51,017 bases of DNA from Comamonadaceae bacterium (GCA_947447615.1 CANFJQ010000003.1:1-51017); one strand, 5' to 3'. Numbered from the stretch's first letter, positions 33,674 to 42,493 are shown. Program-made: numbers and translations. Notes: a model not told the origin generated them from the sequence alone.

Positions 33674-34813
33674 ATGTCGCGAAACGCTATCAATTTTATT
33701 GGTGAAAGTGATGCCATCCGGGCCATCCGGGACCTATTGCCCGTGGTGGCGGCATCGAGTTCGACCGTCTTGATTACTGGCGAGAGCGGCACCGGCAAAG
33801 AAATTGTGGCGCGCTCGCTACACGACTTGTCGCACCGGGCCAACGCCAATTTTGTGCCGATTAATTGCGCAGCCATCCCCAAAGATTTGATTGAAAGCGA
33901 GCTGTTTGGCCACCGCAAGGGCGCTTTTACCGGCGCTGTGACCGACCGGGTGGGGCGTTTTGAGCTGGCGCACAATGGCTCGATTTTTCTGGACGAGATC
34001 GGCGACTTGCCGCTGGAATTGCAAGTCAAACTGCTGCGCGTGTTGCAAGAGCGAGTCATCGATCCGGTGGGGGGCACCAAGCCCATTCCCATCGATGTGC
34101 GCGTGATCGCAGCCACGCACCGCGACCTGGAGGCCGAAATCGCCGCCGGGCGTTTCCGCGAAGACTTGTATTACCGCCTGAACGTGCTACCGCTCAATAC
34201 GCCGCCGCTGCGTGAGCGCGCGAGCGATGTGCCCTTGTTGCTGCAATTTTTTGCCAAGCACCACGCCGCCCCCAGCGAAAAACCGATCACCTTTGCGCCG
34301 GACTTTACCTACGCCATGCAGGCCTACCAATGGCCGGGCAATGTGCGGGAGTTGTCCAATTTGATCGATCGCTTCAGCACCTTGTTCGCCGGCCAGTGCT
34401 TGGAGTTGAAAGACTTTTCCAAAAGCCTCTTGCCCAAAGGCATGTTGGCCTATAAAGCCTTGGCAGATTCGGGTGAATTGCCGCAGATCGATCCGGCGCT
34501 GGCTTCGGGCGCTTTTTCCGATGGCCCCACATCAGGCGGATTGTTTGACGAGTTGTCGGATGAAGATGAGGGCGAGCTCGAGGACGAACCCAACCAGGTC
34601 GAGCAAATGACCTTTATGTCCCAGGCCTTGCCGGTGCTGCCGCCCGAAGGTTTGTCCTTGAAACACCGTCTGGCCGAAATCGAGCGCGACCTGATCGCCC
34701 AGGCGCTAAGCCGCACCAATGGCAATGTCTCGCAGACGGCGCGTATCCTGAACGTGCAGCGCACCACGCTGATCGAAAAAATCCAGAAGTTCGGCCTGCG
34801 CGAAGGCGTTTAA
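33674..34813 (+). CDS. Sigma-54-dependent flagellar activator, FleQ/FlrA-like, no receiver domain
   Basis: An AAA+ enhancer-binding protein of 379 residues. Walker A is GESGTGKE (36-43), the sigma-54-contacting loop GAFTGA is intact (83-88), Walker B is SIFLDEIGD (103-111), with the arginine-finger region FREDLYYRLNVLPLNTPPLRER. A Fis-type helix-turn-helix (GNVSQTARILNVQRTTLIEKIQKFG) ends the protein. FleQ and FlrA have an N-terminal FleQ domain of about 120 residues; here the protein begins almost at the AAA+ domain. A long acidic linker (DELSDEDEGELEDEPN, near 295-310) precedes the DNA-binding part. Its place in the flagellar locus and the sigma-54 promoters nearby suggest it is the master regulator. 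Confidence 0.85.
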   Translation: MSRNAINFIGESDAIRAIRDLLPVVAASSSTVLITGESGTGKEIVARSLHDLSHRANANFVPINCAAIPKDLIESELFGHRKGAFTGAVTDRVGRFELAHNGSIFLDEIGDLPLELQVKLLRVLQERVIDPVGGTKPIPIDVRVIAATHRDLEAEIAAGRFREDLYYRLNVLPLNTPPLRERASDVPLLLQFFAKHHAAPSEKPITFAPDFTYAMQAYQWPGNVRELSNLIDRFSTLFAGQCLELKDFSKSLLPKGMLAYKALADSGELPQIDPALASGAFSDGPTSGGLFDELSDEDEGELEDEPNQVEQMTFMSQALPVLPPEGLSLKHRLAEIERDLIAQALSRTNGNVSQTARILNVQRTTLIEKIQKFGLREGV

Positions 34814-34822
34814 CGCGCATCG

Positions 34823-34839
34823 GCGGCCATGCAGGCCGC
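34823..34839. terminator. Hairpin between convergent genes
   Basis: Inverted repeat GCGGCC/GGCCGC (34823-34828 and 34834-34839) in the 30-base gap between the activator gene and the converging fliK-to-34844 operon. No T run. Confidence 0.35.
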
Positions 34840-34843
34840 TCGC

Positions 34844-35887
34844 TTACTGGCCTTCGGGCGTCTTTTGGATGCGCGGGTACTGCACCACTTTTTCCACCGG
34901 CTTTTCAGGTGCTTTGGGCGCAACGCCAGGCGCTGTTGTCCCTGGAGCTGTGGGTTTGACGCTAGCTTCAGCGGCTTTGAGCTGGCGCACTATGGCTTCG
35001 GCTTCTTTGCGCACCGCTGCCGGGTCCGGGCGCGCCGGTGCTGGGGTGCCTACCGAGCGCACTTGGCTGCTCAGGTTGCTAATGGCACTGGCCTGGGCCG
35101 CCAGCTTGCCATCGAGGTCTTTGATGAGCTTGGCGACATCGGGCGCTTTGTCCTTGTCCTTGTCATGGGCGGGCTTGGCGATCGAGTCGGCAGCGGCTTG
35201 CACGCCGCGCATCACTTCGTCCAGGCGCAGTTCAATTTTGGTTTGCGCGCTGATGATGGCGTCTTGCTTGCTGGCCACTTCGCGCAGGGCTTCACCGTGG
35301 CCGGTAAAAAGCTCTATCGATTCGTCCATCGCGATCACCCGCTTGCCGACTGCGATCAGCATGGCGTCCGCCTGGGCCACACGCTGTTGCAGTCGAAAAG
35401 ACATAAAGGCGAACACGCTCATCGCCAGCACCATCAGCAGGCCGAACACGGCCAGCACAATGATGAGGTACATCTTTTGTGCCGAATAGCTTTCGATAAG
35501 CTGGGTGGATGCGCTGTGCATATTGCCTGCCGCTTTGGCCGCCATGCCAGCGGCCCGGTTGGCCAACTCAGCAGAGTCCAGCATGGTGGACTTCATTTCC
35601 GCCATTTCGGCGTCTTGGGTGTCTTGCGCCGGGTGCTCCGCTTCGTGGTGGTCGGCGTGGTGCGTGTCGTGGTGGCCGTCGTCGTGGGCGCCACTGTGCA
35701 GGGCGCCGTTTTCGTTGCCGTGCTCGCCTGCCTGGTGAGATGCTTCAGCGCCAGTTTCCTCGTGCAGCACGGGCTCTGTCGGTTCCTCGTGCGCAGCGGC
35801 ATCGCTGGCTGCGGCAAGTGGTGCGCCGCCGATAGCTTCAATGGCGGAGGCTTCGTCGGGGGTGAGTGCGGTGGGTGTATCGGCCAT
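34844..35887 (-). CDS. Uncharacterised single-pass membrane protein with His-rich segment
   Basis: A 347-residue protein, not a family I recognise. The N-terminal 95 residues are acidic and rich in His (HDDGHHDTHHADHHEAEH, about 68-85). A single membrane helix lies at about 139-163 (MYLIIVLAVFGLLMVLAMSVFAFM). Behind it come heptad-like helices (residues about 165-290) and a Pro/Ala-rich tail ending VVQYPRIQKTPEGQ. The His cluster may bind metal ions; that is a guess. It is the last gene of the fliK-fliL-...-flhB unit, 34 bases after the gene before, so a role in motor or export assembly is likely. Confidence 0.75.
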   Translation of the reverse strand: MADTPTALTPDEASAIEAIGGAPLAAASDAAAHEEPTEPVLHEETGAEASHQAGEHGNENGALHSGAHDDGHHDTHHADHHEAEHPAQDTQDAEMAEMKSTMLDSAELANRAAGMAAKAAGNMHSASTQLIESYSAQKMYLIIVLAVFGLLMVLAMSVFAFMSFRLQQRVAQADAMLIAVGKRVIAMDESIELFTGHGEALREVASKQDAIISAQTKIELRLDEVMRGVQAAADSIAKPAHDKDKDKAPDVAKLIKDLDGKLAAQASAISNLSSQVRSVGTPAPARPDPAAVRKEAEAIVRQLKAAEASVKPTAPGTTAPGVAPKAPEKPVEKVVQYPRIQKTPEGQ

Positions 35888-35921
35888 AGTAATTACCTCT
35901 TGGTGGCGCGGGGGCTGGGGC

Positions 35922-36371
35922 TTAGCCGCCCTTCATGAGCGCATCGAGCGCTTTGAGTTCTTCACGAATCGCGTCGTTTTCAATCTTGAGTTGAATCACG
36001 CGGGCGGGGAAATCCATTTCGACCATTTCTTCGGTTTCAAATTCCACGTCCTCCGCACTGGCCTGGGCGCTTGCGCCGGCAGCGGCCCCGGCCTGGGCAT
36101 CCGGTGCGGTGGATTTGATGGCAACGGTCTTGAGCGCTTTTTTTTCCTGTGGCGGCAACTTGACGATGTTGCTGGCCGCGGCGCTGGCAGTTTGCAAGAG
36201 AATCGTGTTTTCTGGTGCGACTTCTAAGTCTTCATCGGCCATGTTTTCGTCTTTGGCGACGCGCCGGATGTCGGTGCCCACGTGCGCAGATTTGCTCTTG
36301 GCAACATTGCTGCCCTCGGGCATTTCCACATGGTGGGGCGCATGGCTGGGAAAAAATTCTGGTTCACTCAT
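35922..36371 (-). CDS. Uncharacterised small protein of the flhB-linked module
   Basis: A 149-residue soluble protein without signal or membrane segment. The first 70 residues are polar and acidic, the middle is Ala/Gln-rich, and the last 35 (FPARVIQLKIENDAIREELKALDALMKG) should form a coiled coil. It overlaps the SPOR gene by four bases (ATGA), so it is translationally coupled. I do not recognise a family. It could be an adaptor between the two membrane proteins on either side. Confidence 0.72.
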   Translation of the reverse strand: MSEPEFFPSHAPHHVEMPEGSNVAKSKSAHVGTDIRRVAKDENMADEDLEVAPENTILLQTASAAASNIVKLPPQEKKALKTVAIKSTAPDAQAGAAAGASAQASAEDVEFETEEMVEMDFPARVIQLKIENDAIREELKALDALMKGG

Positions 36372-37876
36372 CGCTTGTTCTCCCCGCGCCGCTGGGTGCT
36401 GCTGACCGGGTTGTCCTGCGAGAACTGTTCCTTCATAAAACGCGCCGAGCGGATTTGCGGGTCTTTGGGTACGCCCGGGCTGTCGGCATAGGCGCTGGCT
36501 TCGCCCAGCGAACTGAAAGGTCCAGAAACCACCGAATACTGCAAGGTCGGCATATTGGGCAGGTAGTTAGCCACGATGCGCGCGCGCCGCAAATTGGGGT
36601 GCGCTTGCAGCCAGGTATTGGCCTCGGCATAGCTGGGAACAATGGTGTGCTGGACCAGAAAAGTACCTGCAGGCATTTGACGCACCCAAGCCTGTCCGGC
36701 CTGGTTTTGCGAGATGGTAGCTTCGTCTGGGGCCTTGGCTGCTTCTTTTACTTCTTTGGCTGGCGGCGCTGGTTCAGGTGCGGGCGCAGTGGCCCTGCTG
36801 CGCGTAGTGGTGGAGGGCACAATGGTTTCCACCTCTTCTACTGCTTTGGGCGCCGGGCTTAGATTGCTCGGTGTTGTGGCGGCAACGGGGGCGAGGGGCG
36901 CAACTGCATTGCCATCGGGCGCAGCAGGGGACGGGTTGGATGCCAGGGCAGCGGGGGCGCTGCTGGCTGGAGTGCTTGCAGCCGCCGGGGGATGCGCAGT
37001 GTCGCCACGCAGTAGGTCGCGCAATTCCTGCACTGCTTTATCGCCCGTGGGTATGACTCCATACATCACCGCCACGCCGAATCCGCAGGCCGATAGCAAC
37101 ACGGCTACCAGGCCGGCCCAAAGCCATAGTTTGCGTGCTGGCTTGGCAGCTGGTGTTTCGCTAGCCTCCTCCTGCGTAGCTACCGCTGGTTTGGGCTCTG
37201 ATGGCGCAGCTGCAAGAGGTGGCTCGGCCACCAAGTCGGGCATAGCCATGGGGTGCAGTGGCGGCTTTTTCTGGGGGCCAATTTGGCGCAACAAAGCGCC
37301 CACCACGCCTTCGCGGCCTTGGGCGCGGGCTTGTTCCATTAACAGTTCGGCTTGCTCTGCGGTTGGTGGCTCGATTTCCCAACTCAGTATGCGTCGGCCA
37401 AAAGCGGCCAGCAGTTTTTGCTTTTGGCTGGCGGCGTTAAACAGCATGACCACCCGGATATTGGCGCCAGGGAAATGCTGCACCAGACGCGCCAACAATT
37501 GAATTTCGTTATCGGGTAGGGCACCGGCGTCATGCACGATCCAAATTTTGGGTGGGGCGTTGTGAAACTTGGCGCCCATCGCGTCTTCGATAGAGTAGTC
37601 CTGCAGCACCTCGTTAAAGCGGGTGATCAGCGCGTCGGCACTGGCAGGAAAGCAAACTTCTAAGCCGATATGCGGCGCCGCTTCGCGCAGGCGGGCGACC
37701 AGCAATTTGCCGTAGTGGTCCAAGATCGCGTCAAAGCCGCTGACCAGGGACAGGCTCATATTGTCTTGCACTAGGGCCGACACATAGCCCTCTAGGCGCA
37801 TGCGATCGGCGACCCGGAAAAGCAGCGGCTGCACGCCCGCAATGCTGTCGTCGCCAGGAAATTGAAGTTCGGTCAT
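36368..37876 (-). CDS. AAA-like/membrane/SPOR domain protein (DamX-like layout)
   Basis: A 502-residue protein. Residues about 10-200 resemble an ATPase-like domain of the ExeA/DamX type (PPKIWIVHDAGALPDNEIQLLARLVQHFPGANIRVVMLFNA) but I see no P-loop, so it is probably not an active ATPase. One membrane helix follows at about 251-272, then a Pro/Ala linker and a C-terminal SPOR domain (about 410-495: GTFLVQHTIVPSYAEANTWLQAHPNLRRARIVANYLPNMPTLQYSVVSGPFSSLGEA). SPOR domains bind septal, glycan-denuded peptidoglycan. The start overlaps the flhB stop (ATGA). It may link the flagellar base to the wall or to the young pole; this is inference. Confidence 0.8.
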   Translation of the reverse strand: MTELQFPGDDSIAGVQPLLFRVADRMRLEGYVSALVQDNMSLSLVSGFDAILDHYGKLLVARLREAAPHIGLEVCFPASADALITRFNEVLQDYSIEDAMGAKFHNAPPKIWIVHDAGALPDNEIQLLARLVQHFPGANIRVVMLFNAASQKQKLLAAFGRRILSWEIEPPTAEQAELLMEQARAQGREGVVGALLRQIGPQKKPPLHPMAMPDLVAEPPLAAAPSEPKPAVATQEEASETPAAKPARKLWLWAGLVAVLLSACGFGVAVMYGVIPTGDKAVQELRDLLRGDTAHPPAAASTPASSAPAALASNPSPAAPDGNAVAPLAPVAATTPSNLSPAPKAVEEVETIVPSTTTRSRATAPAPEPAPPAKEVKEAAKAPDEATISQNQAGQAWVRQMPAGTFLVQHTIVPSYAEANTWLQAHPNLRRARIVANYLPNMPTLQYSVVSGPFSSLGEASAYADSPGVPKDPQIRSARFMKEQFSQDNPVSSTQRRGENKR

Positions 37877-39033
37877 GCGGGTACTGCCTCAGGGTGCAAA
37901 GGCTTGCCGTTGGTATCAAACAGCATGGACGCTGGAAGTTTGGGTGCGGGCCGCTTCATGGGGTCCACGCCTGGCTGTACTTGGGCCAGGCTGAACACAT
38001 AGGCAATCACCTGGGCTACCGCGAAATACAGGGCCTCGGGGATGGGCTGGTCCAGCTCGGTGGTGAAGTAGAGCGCACGGGCCAGCTCGGGCGCCGCAAA
38101 AATTTCGATGCTGTGCGCTTTGCCTTCTTCGCGGATACGCGCCGCGGTGTGGTCCACGCCTTTAGCTAGTAATAGCGGCGCGCCGTCAGACGTCGGGTCG
38201 TATGAAAGCGCCACGGCAAAGTGTTCCGGGTTGGTGATGATGACGTCAGCCTCTTTGACTTTTTGCATCATGCGTGCGGTAGCCACCTCGCGCTGGCGAC
38301 GGCGGATTTGCGCCTTCACTTCGGGGCGGCCTTCCATGTCTTTGTGCTCGTCTTTGATCTCCTGCTTGGTCATGCGCATGCGCTTCATGAAGCTGTATTT
38401 CTGGTAGGGCACATCGATCATCGCGATCAATACCAGGCACAGCGTGAGCCACATAACCGACTCGGAAATCAGGCTACCTGCTTTGGCCAGGGCTGGTTCT
38501 AACGCCATCGAGCCCAGTGAGATGAGTTCGGTGAAATGGTTGCTAAGCATATTGACCAGCACGGTGCCGATCAGGACCATTTTGAGAATGGATTTGAGCA
38601 GTTCGATGGCAGCATTGGCGCCCACGATTTTTTTCATACCCGATATCGGATTGAGCTTAGAAAAATCGGGCAGGATGGACTTGAGCGAAAACAGGAAGCC
38701 GCCGGTGGCACCTGAGGCCAGTATCGCCACCACCATAGTGACCAACATCAGCGGCAGCACCAACAACAGCCCATGGAGCAACTGGCTACCAAAGGCGGCG
38801 GGCAGCAGCATGGGGGATTCCAGCAACTTGCGGTCAAAGGTGAAGCCAGCACCAAAATACACCGATAACTGTTTGAACCAGGCTTCGCCCATCATGAGCA
38901 ACATGAGCACGCTGCAAATCATGACAGCCGCCGCTGGCAGTTCGCCGGAGCGGGCGACTTGGCCGTCTTCGCGCGCACGCTTGAGGCGCCGCGCGGTGGG
39001 GTCTTCGGTGCGATCGCCACTGTCGTCTGCCAT
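37873..39033 (-). CDS. flhB: Export switch protein FlhB (NPEH variant)
   Basis: Inner-membrane part of the export gate; its cytoplasmic domain cleaves itself and sets substrate class. At 386 residues it is normal. The N-terminus has DRTEDPTARRLKRAREDGQVARSGEL; four membrane helices span about 35-210; the linker EIKDEHKDMEGRPEVKAQIRRRQREVA is typical. The cleavage loop reads NPEH (268-271) in place of NPTH; Asn, Pro and His are kept. The C-terminus has KGVDHTAARIREEGKAHSIEIFAAPELARALYF. It lies three bases from fliR and overlaps the SPOR gene. Confidence 0.96.
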   Translation of the reverse strand: MADDSGDRTEDPTARRLKRAREDGQVARSGELPAAAVMICSVLMLLMMGEAWFKQLSVYFGAGFTFDRKLLESPMLLPAAFGSQLLHGLLLVLPLMLVTMVVAILASGATGGFLFSLKSILPDFSKLNPISGMKKIVGANAAIELLKSILKMVLIGTVLVNMLSNHFTELISLGSMALEPALAKAGSLISESVMWLTLCLVLIAMIDVPYQKYSFMKRMRMTKQEIKDEHKDMEGRPEVKAQIRRRQREVATARMMQKVKEADVIITNPEHFAVALSYDPTSDGAPLLLAKGVDHTAARIREEGKAHSIEIFAAPELARALYFTTELDQPIPEALYFAVAQVIAYVFSLAQVQPGVDPMKRPAPKLPASMLFDTNGKPLHPEAVPA

Positions 39034-39036
39034 GGC

Positions 39037-39813
39037 TTAGCCTCCCGCAGGGGTGATTTGGCCCCGTATTTCCATAAAGCCCTGCAACCAGAGCCATTCA
39101 ATGCGTGCGCCCATCGCGGGCAGGGCCAGCATCATGACGGCAAAGCCGGCCACGATCATGACCGGTAGACCGAGTGAAAAAATATTCAGACTGGGCGCTG
39201 CGCGCGTGGCTACCCCAAGCCCGATATTGATAAATAGCATGGTCACCATCACCGGCAAGGCCAGCAGCACGGCACCCAAAAAAATCATGGAACTCCACTT
39301 GACAAAATGCGTCCATGCGGCCGCGGTGAGCAGGCCTTTGCCAATCGGCAGCGTGTTAAAGCTATCGACTACCAGCGCCAGCAACATAGTGTGTCCACCC
39401 AGACCGACAAAAATCAGTGTGGATAGGATCAAGACAAATTGCGCAATCACCGGCACATTGCCCAAGTTCGGATCCATCAACATGGCCATGGACAATCCGA
39501 TAGCGGTGGAGATGGACTGCCCGGCCAGCAAGATCGCGGCGGTAATAACTTGCAGCGACAAGCCCATAACCAGACCGATGGATACCTGATTGAACACTTC
39601 TACAAGGCCTGCGGGTGAAACCGGGTCGATGGTCGGCCAGTCAAACAGGGGATAGACCATCCAGGTCAGCGCCACGCCCAAGAGCACGCGCATTCGCGTG
39701 TTGAGCGCCCGCAAAGAAAAAATAGGCGCTGACAAGAGCAGAGCCGATATGCGCAGCATAGGCCACAAAAAGGTGTAAAACCTTTCGATGAGATCGGCGG
39801 CCAGCAAGTTCAT
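39037..39813 (-). CDS. fliR: Export gate protein FliR
   Basis: Part of the FliPQR export channel. A 258-residue hydrophobic protein with about six membrane helices: RFYTFLWPMLRISALLLSAPIFSLRALNTRMRVLLGVALTWMVYP is the FliR start, and LVMGLSLQVITAAILLAGQSISTAIGLSMA is conserved. It lies between fliQ (27 bases) and flhB (three bases) in the fliK-to-flhB unit. Confidence 0.96.
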   Translation of the reverse strand: MNLLAADLIERFYTFLWPMLRISALLLSAPIFSLRALNTRMRVLLGVALTWMVYPLFDWPTIDPVSPAGLVEVFNQVSIGLVMGLSLQVITAAILLAGQSISTAIGLSMAMLMDPNLGNVPVIAQFVLILSTLIFVGLGGHTMLLALVVDSFNTLPIGKGLLTAAAWTHFVKWSSMIFLGAVLLALPVMVTMLFINIGLGVATRAAPSLNIFSLGLPVMIVAGFAVMMLALPAMGARIEWLWLQGFMEIRGQITPAGG

Positions 39814-39840
39814 AGTGCGATTTTTGAAGTCCGCAGCGCG

Positions 39841-40110
39841 TCAGGTAAATAGCGTGGGAATGCGCTGGAACAGAGCGCGGGTGTAGTCCACCAGTGTGGC
39901 CAGTTGCCAGCCGCCCACCAATGCCAGGGTAATGGCCAGGGCCGCCAGCTTGGGGATGAAGCTCAGGGTTTGCTCATTGATCGAAGTGGCCGCCTGGATG
40001 ATGCCGATTACCAGGCCCACAGCCAAGGAAACACCCAGCAAGGGGGCAGAAATCAGCACCACCATCCACAATGCCTGATGCCCTAAATCTACAACTGCTG
40101 CGATATCCAT
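39841..40110 (-). CDS. fliQ: Export gate protein FliQ
   Basis: An 89-residue protein with two membrane helices around a loop: HQALWMVVLISAPLLGVSLAVGLVIGIIQAATSINEQTLSFIPKLAALAITLALVGGWQL. The central Q-A-A/T-I-E-like QAATSINEQTLSFIPK is the FliQ signature. It follows fliP by 20 bases and matches family length exactly. Confidence 0.97.
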   Translation of the reverse strand: MDIAAVVDLGHQALWMVVLISAPLLGVSLAVGLVIGIIQAATSINEQTLSFIPKLAALAITLALVGGWQLATLVDYTRALFQRIPTLFT

Positions 40111-40130
40111 GGTATTTCTCCTGCGCCCAT

Positions 40131-40874
40131 TTAGGTGACAAAGCTAGCCGCCAACGAGCCCATGATCAGGCTCCAACCATCAACCAGCACAAACAACATG
40201 AGTTTGAAGGGCATGGAGATCATCATGGGCGAGAGCATCGCCATACCCATGGACATCAGCACGCTGGCCACAATCAAGTCAATCACCACAAAGGGGATGT
40301 AAATTAAAAAACCGATGGTGAAGGCGCTTTTGAGCTCGGATGTGATAAATGCGGGTACCAAGGTCGTAAATGGCACAGCATCGGCACTGGCTACGTCTTT
40401 GTTGCGGGCCATTTGCATGAACATGCCGATATCGTCTTCGCGCGTTTGCTTGGTCATAAAGCTGCGTATGGGCGCTTCGGCAGCGGCCAGGGCTTTGTCA
40501 AACTTCATGCCTTGCTCCATATAAGGAACGGCGGCGTTTTGGTACACCGCTTCCAGCGTCGGCGACATGATGAACAGTGTCAAAAACAGTGAGATGCCCA
40601 CCAGCACGTTGTTGGGCGGCGTCTGGCCCGTGCCCAGCGCTTGGCGCAAGATCGACATGACGATGATGATGCGCACAAATGAGGTCATCATGAGCAGCAA
40701 TGAGGGCAGCAGTGTGAGCACCGTCATCAGTGCCAGCAACTGCAAAGAAAGGCTGTATTGCGTGTCTTTTCCGGTGCCGGTCACATTGACCATAGGGATG
40801 CCTTGCGCCCAGGAATAGGCGGGCACTGTCAGCAAAAGCAGCAGTAGTAGGCCAACGCCGTATTTAGCTTTCAC
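40131..40874 (-). CDS. fliP: Export gate protein FliP
   Basis: Core subunit of the export channel, about 247 residues. The best start is GTG at 40874 (AAGGA seven bases upstream), which overlaps the fliO stop by 11 bases; the frame reaches 40913 upstream. The first 24 residues are a signal peptide (YGVGLLLLLLLTVPAYSWA), usual in FliP. Membrane helices lie near SLQLLALMTVLTLLPSLLLMMTSF, NNVLVGISLFLTLFIMSP and IPFVVIDLIVASVLMSMGMAMLSP; FVRIIIVMSILRQALGTGQTPPN is the signature. Confidence 0.96.
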   Translation of the reverse strand: MKAKYGVGLLLLLLLTVPAYSWAQGIPMVNVTGTGKDTQYSLSLQLLALMTVLTLLPSLLLMMTSFVRIIIVMSILRQALGTGQTPPNNVLVGISLFLTLFIMSPTLEAVYQNAAVPYMEQGMKFDKALAAAEAPIRSFMTKQTREDDIGMFMQMARNKDVASADAVPFTTLVPAFITSELKSAFTIGFLIYIPFVVIDLIVASVLMSMGMAMLSPMMISMPFKLMLFVLVDGWSLIMGSLAASFVT

Positions 40875-41166
40875 TGAGCGATCCTTCCAATCTGGCAAAG
40901 GGTTGCACTTCACCGAGTGCGACCAGTTGTTGCGGGCCGATGCCCACGAGTACGTGTTTGTCGCCTACGCGCAGTAGTGCAACTTTTTGGCGGGGGCCCA
41001 CATGAATGGTTTCGCGCAGTTCCAGCAGGGCCGGGCCTTTGTGGCGCACTTGCATATCTTTCATGCGGCGCAATAGCCAGAGCATGCCGCCCAAAAGCAG
41101 CAAAACCAAAACAAAGCTGCCGCTGACCCGTAGCCAATCGACTCCGCTTGCGCCGGCCGTACCCAT
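40864..41166 (-). CDS. fliO: Export apparatus protein FliO
   Basis: A 100-residue membrane protein that helps FliP assemble. One membrane helix (WLRVSGSFVLVLLLLGGMLWLLRRM) near the start is followed by the cytoplasmic FliO motif LELRETIHVGPRQKVALLRVGDKHVLVGIGPQQLVAL. It follows fliN by seven bases and overlaps fliP. Confidence 0.93.
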   Translation of the reverse strand: MGTAGASGVDWLRVSGSFVLVLLLLGGMLWLLRRMKDMQVRHKGPALLELRETIHVGPRQKVALLRVGDKHVLVGIGPQQLVALGEVQPFARLEGSLSES

Positions 41167-41173
41167 GCTGCGC

Positions 41174-41482
41174 CTACAGGTTTTTCATCCGCTCGGATGC
41201 GGGAACCACGCGCGTCAGGCGGATGCCATAGCGTTCGTTGACCAGCACCACTTCGCCTTGTGCGACTACGGTGTTGTTAATTAGCAGATCCAGCGGCTCA
41301 CCAGCGATACGGTCTAGTTCCACCACGCTGCCTTGGGTCAGGCGCATCAGGTCTTTGATTTTGATCATGGCCCGGCCCACTTCAATACTCAGCGTAACGC
41401 TGATGTTTTGCAGGACTTCGGGGTTAATTTGGTTTTCCGCGTCGTGGCTGCCAGAGCCCTCGTCGGTCAGTGCTTCGGTCAT
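41174..41482 (-). CDS. fliN: Flagellar switch protein FliN
   Basis: C-ring protein that binds FliM and FliH. I start at MTEALTDEG (41482), where GAGGAA lies upstream; the frame opens with a TTG at 41497. About 102 residues. The SpoA domain fills the C-terminal half: LSIEVGRAMIKIKDLMRLTQGSVVELDRIAGEPLDLLINNTVVAQGEVVLVNERYGIRLTRVV, very typical. It follows fliM by 18 bases. Confidence 0.96.
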   Translation of the reverse strand: MTEALTDEGSGSHDAENQINPEVLQNISVTLSIEVGRAMIKIKDLMRLTQGSVVELDRIAGEPLDLLINNTVVAQGEVVLVNERYGIRLTRVVPASERMKNL

Positions 41483-41500
41483 GGGATGTTTCCTCAAACG

Positions 41501-42493
41501 TTAGGATTTGCCTGGGACAACGGCACGTTCGACCTGAACTGCCACCTGGGCGCCCAGCGTGCCCACATGCACGTCAAAGGCTGGAATTTCATTGGCTTCC
41601 AACACTGCAAACTCTGGCTTTTTGAAATACAAAATATCGCCTGCCTGCATGGACTCAACCACGCGCAGGGTGGAATGGATATAGCCCAGCACCACCCGCG
41701 CTTCCATGCAGGAGCCGCCTACGGCCTCTTCGAGTTCGCCGCGCCACTGGCGGTCGGAGTCTTCATTGCCGTCGCCCGACTGCACTCGGCTGCGCAACAA
41801 TTCACGCACGGGTTTGAGCGAGGTATAGGGGTGCACGATATCGAAAAACCCCACGTTTTGGGTGGCGGTTTCAGTTTCGAAACGGCTCAAAATGACTAAG
41901 TCGTTTTCATCGGCAATTTGTGCAAATTGTGGGTTGATCTCGGAGCTGACAAACTCGAAGTCCACCGGCATCAGCGGACCCCAGGCTTCTTTTAGATTGC
42001 GGAAAGTCACGTCCAAAATCATGTTGATGATGCGTGTTTCCATGGGCGTGAACAGGCGGCCTGGGGAAAGTTGTCCCAAGGTGCCTTTACCAAACCCGCC
42101 AAAAAAACTGTCCAGTGAGCTAAACACAATCGTCGGATCCATCACCATCAGCGTGAAGCCACGCAGCGGGTTCATACGGATGACGTTCACCGAGAGCGGT
42201 GCGCGCAATTCTTTGACATAGTCGCCAAACTTGACGATTTGCACCTTGGTCGGGTTGATGCGCGGGCTGGTACGCAGCACATCCATCAGTTGCGGACGGA
42301 ACAAGCGGATAAAGCGCTCGTTAATCATGTCGATAGAACCGACATTGACGCCTAGGCTGCTGTCTTCGCTGGCCAGGTCGTGCTTTTTGACGCGCGCCGC
42401 GGTATTGAAGCCGGTATCGACCGCAATCGAACCGTCGTTCACCCCTTCAGCCAGAGCCGAGAGTTCGTCAGCGGAAAGCAGGTTATCGGCCAT
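41501..42493 (-). CDS. fliM: Flagellar switch protein FliM
   Basis: C-ring protein that binds CheY-P and controls rotation direction. The 330-residue protein opens with a CheY-binding-type motif (NLLSADELSALAEG), then the middle domain (INERFIRLFRPQLMDVLRTSPRINPTKVQIVKFGDYVKELRAPLSVNV) with the GGFGKG loop, and the C-terminal SpoA domain (VRVVLGYIHSTLRVVE-like, LQAGDILYFKKPEFAVLEANEIPAFDVHVG). It lies 33 bases after fliL. Confidence 0.96.
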   Translation of the reverse strand: MADNLLSADELSALAEGVNDGSIAVDTGFNTAARVKKHDLASEDSSLGVNVGSIDMINERFIRLFRPQLMDVLRTSPRINPTKVQIVKFGDYVKELRAPLSVNVIRMNPLRGFTLMVMDPTIVFSSLDSFFGGFGKGTLGQLSPGRLFTPMETRIINMILDVTFRNLKEAWGPLMPVDFEFVSSEINPQFAQIADENDLVILSRFETETATQNVGFFDIVHPYTSLKPVRELLRSRVQSGDGNEDSDRQWRGELEEAVGGSCMEARVVLGYIHSTLRVVESMQAGDILYFKKPEFAVLEANEIPAFDVHVGTLGAQVAVQVERAVVPGKS

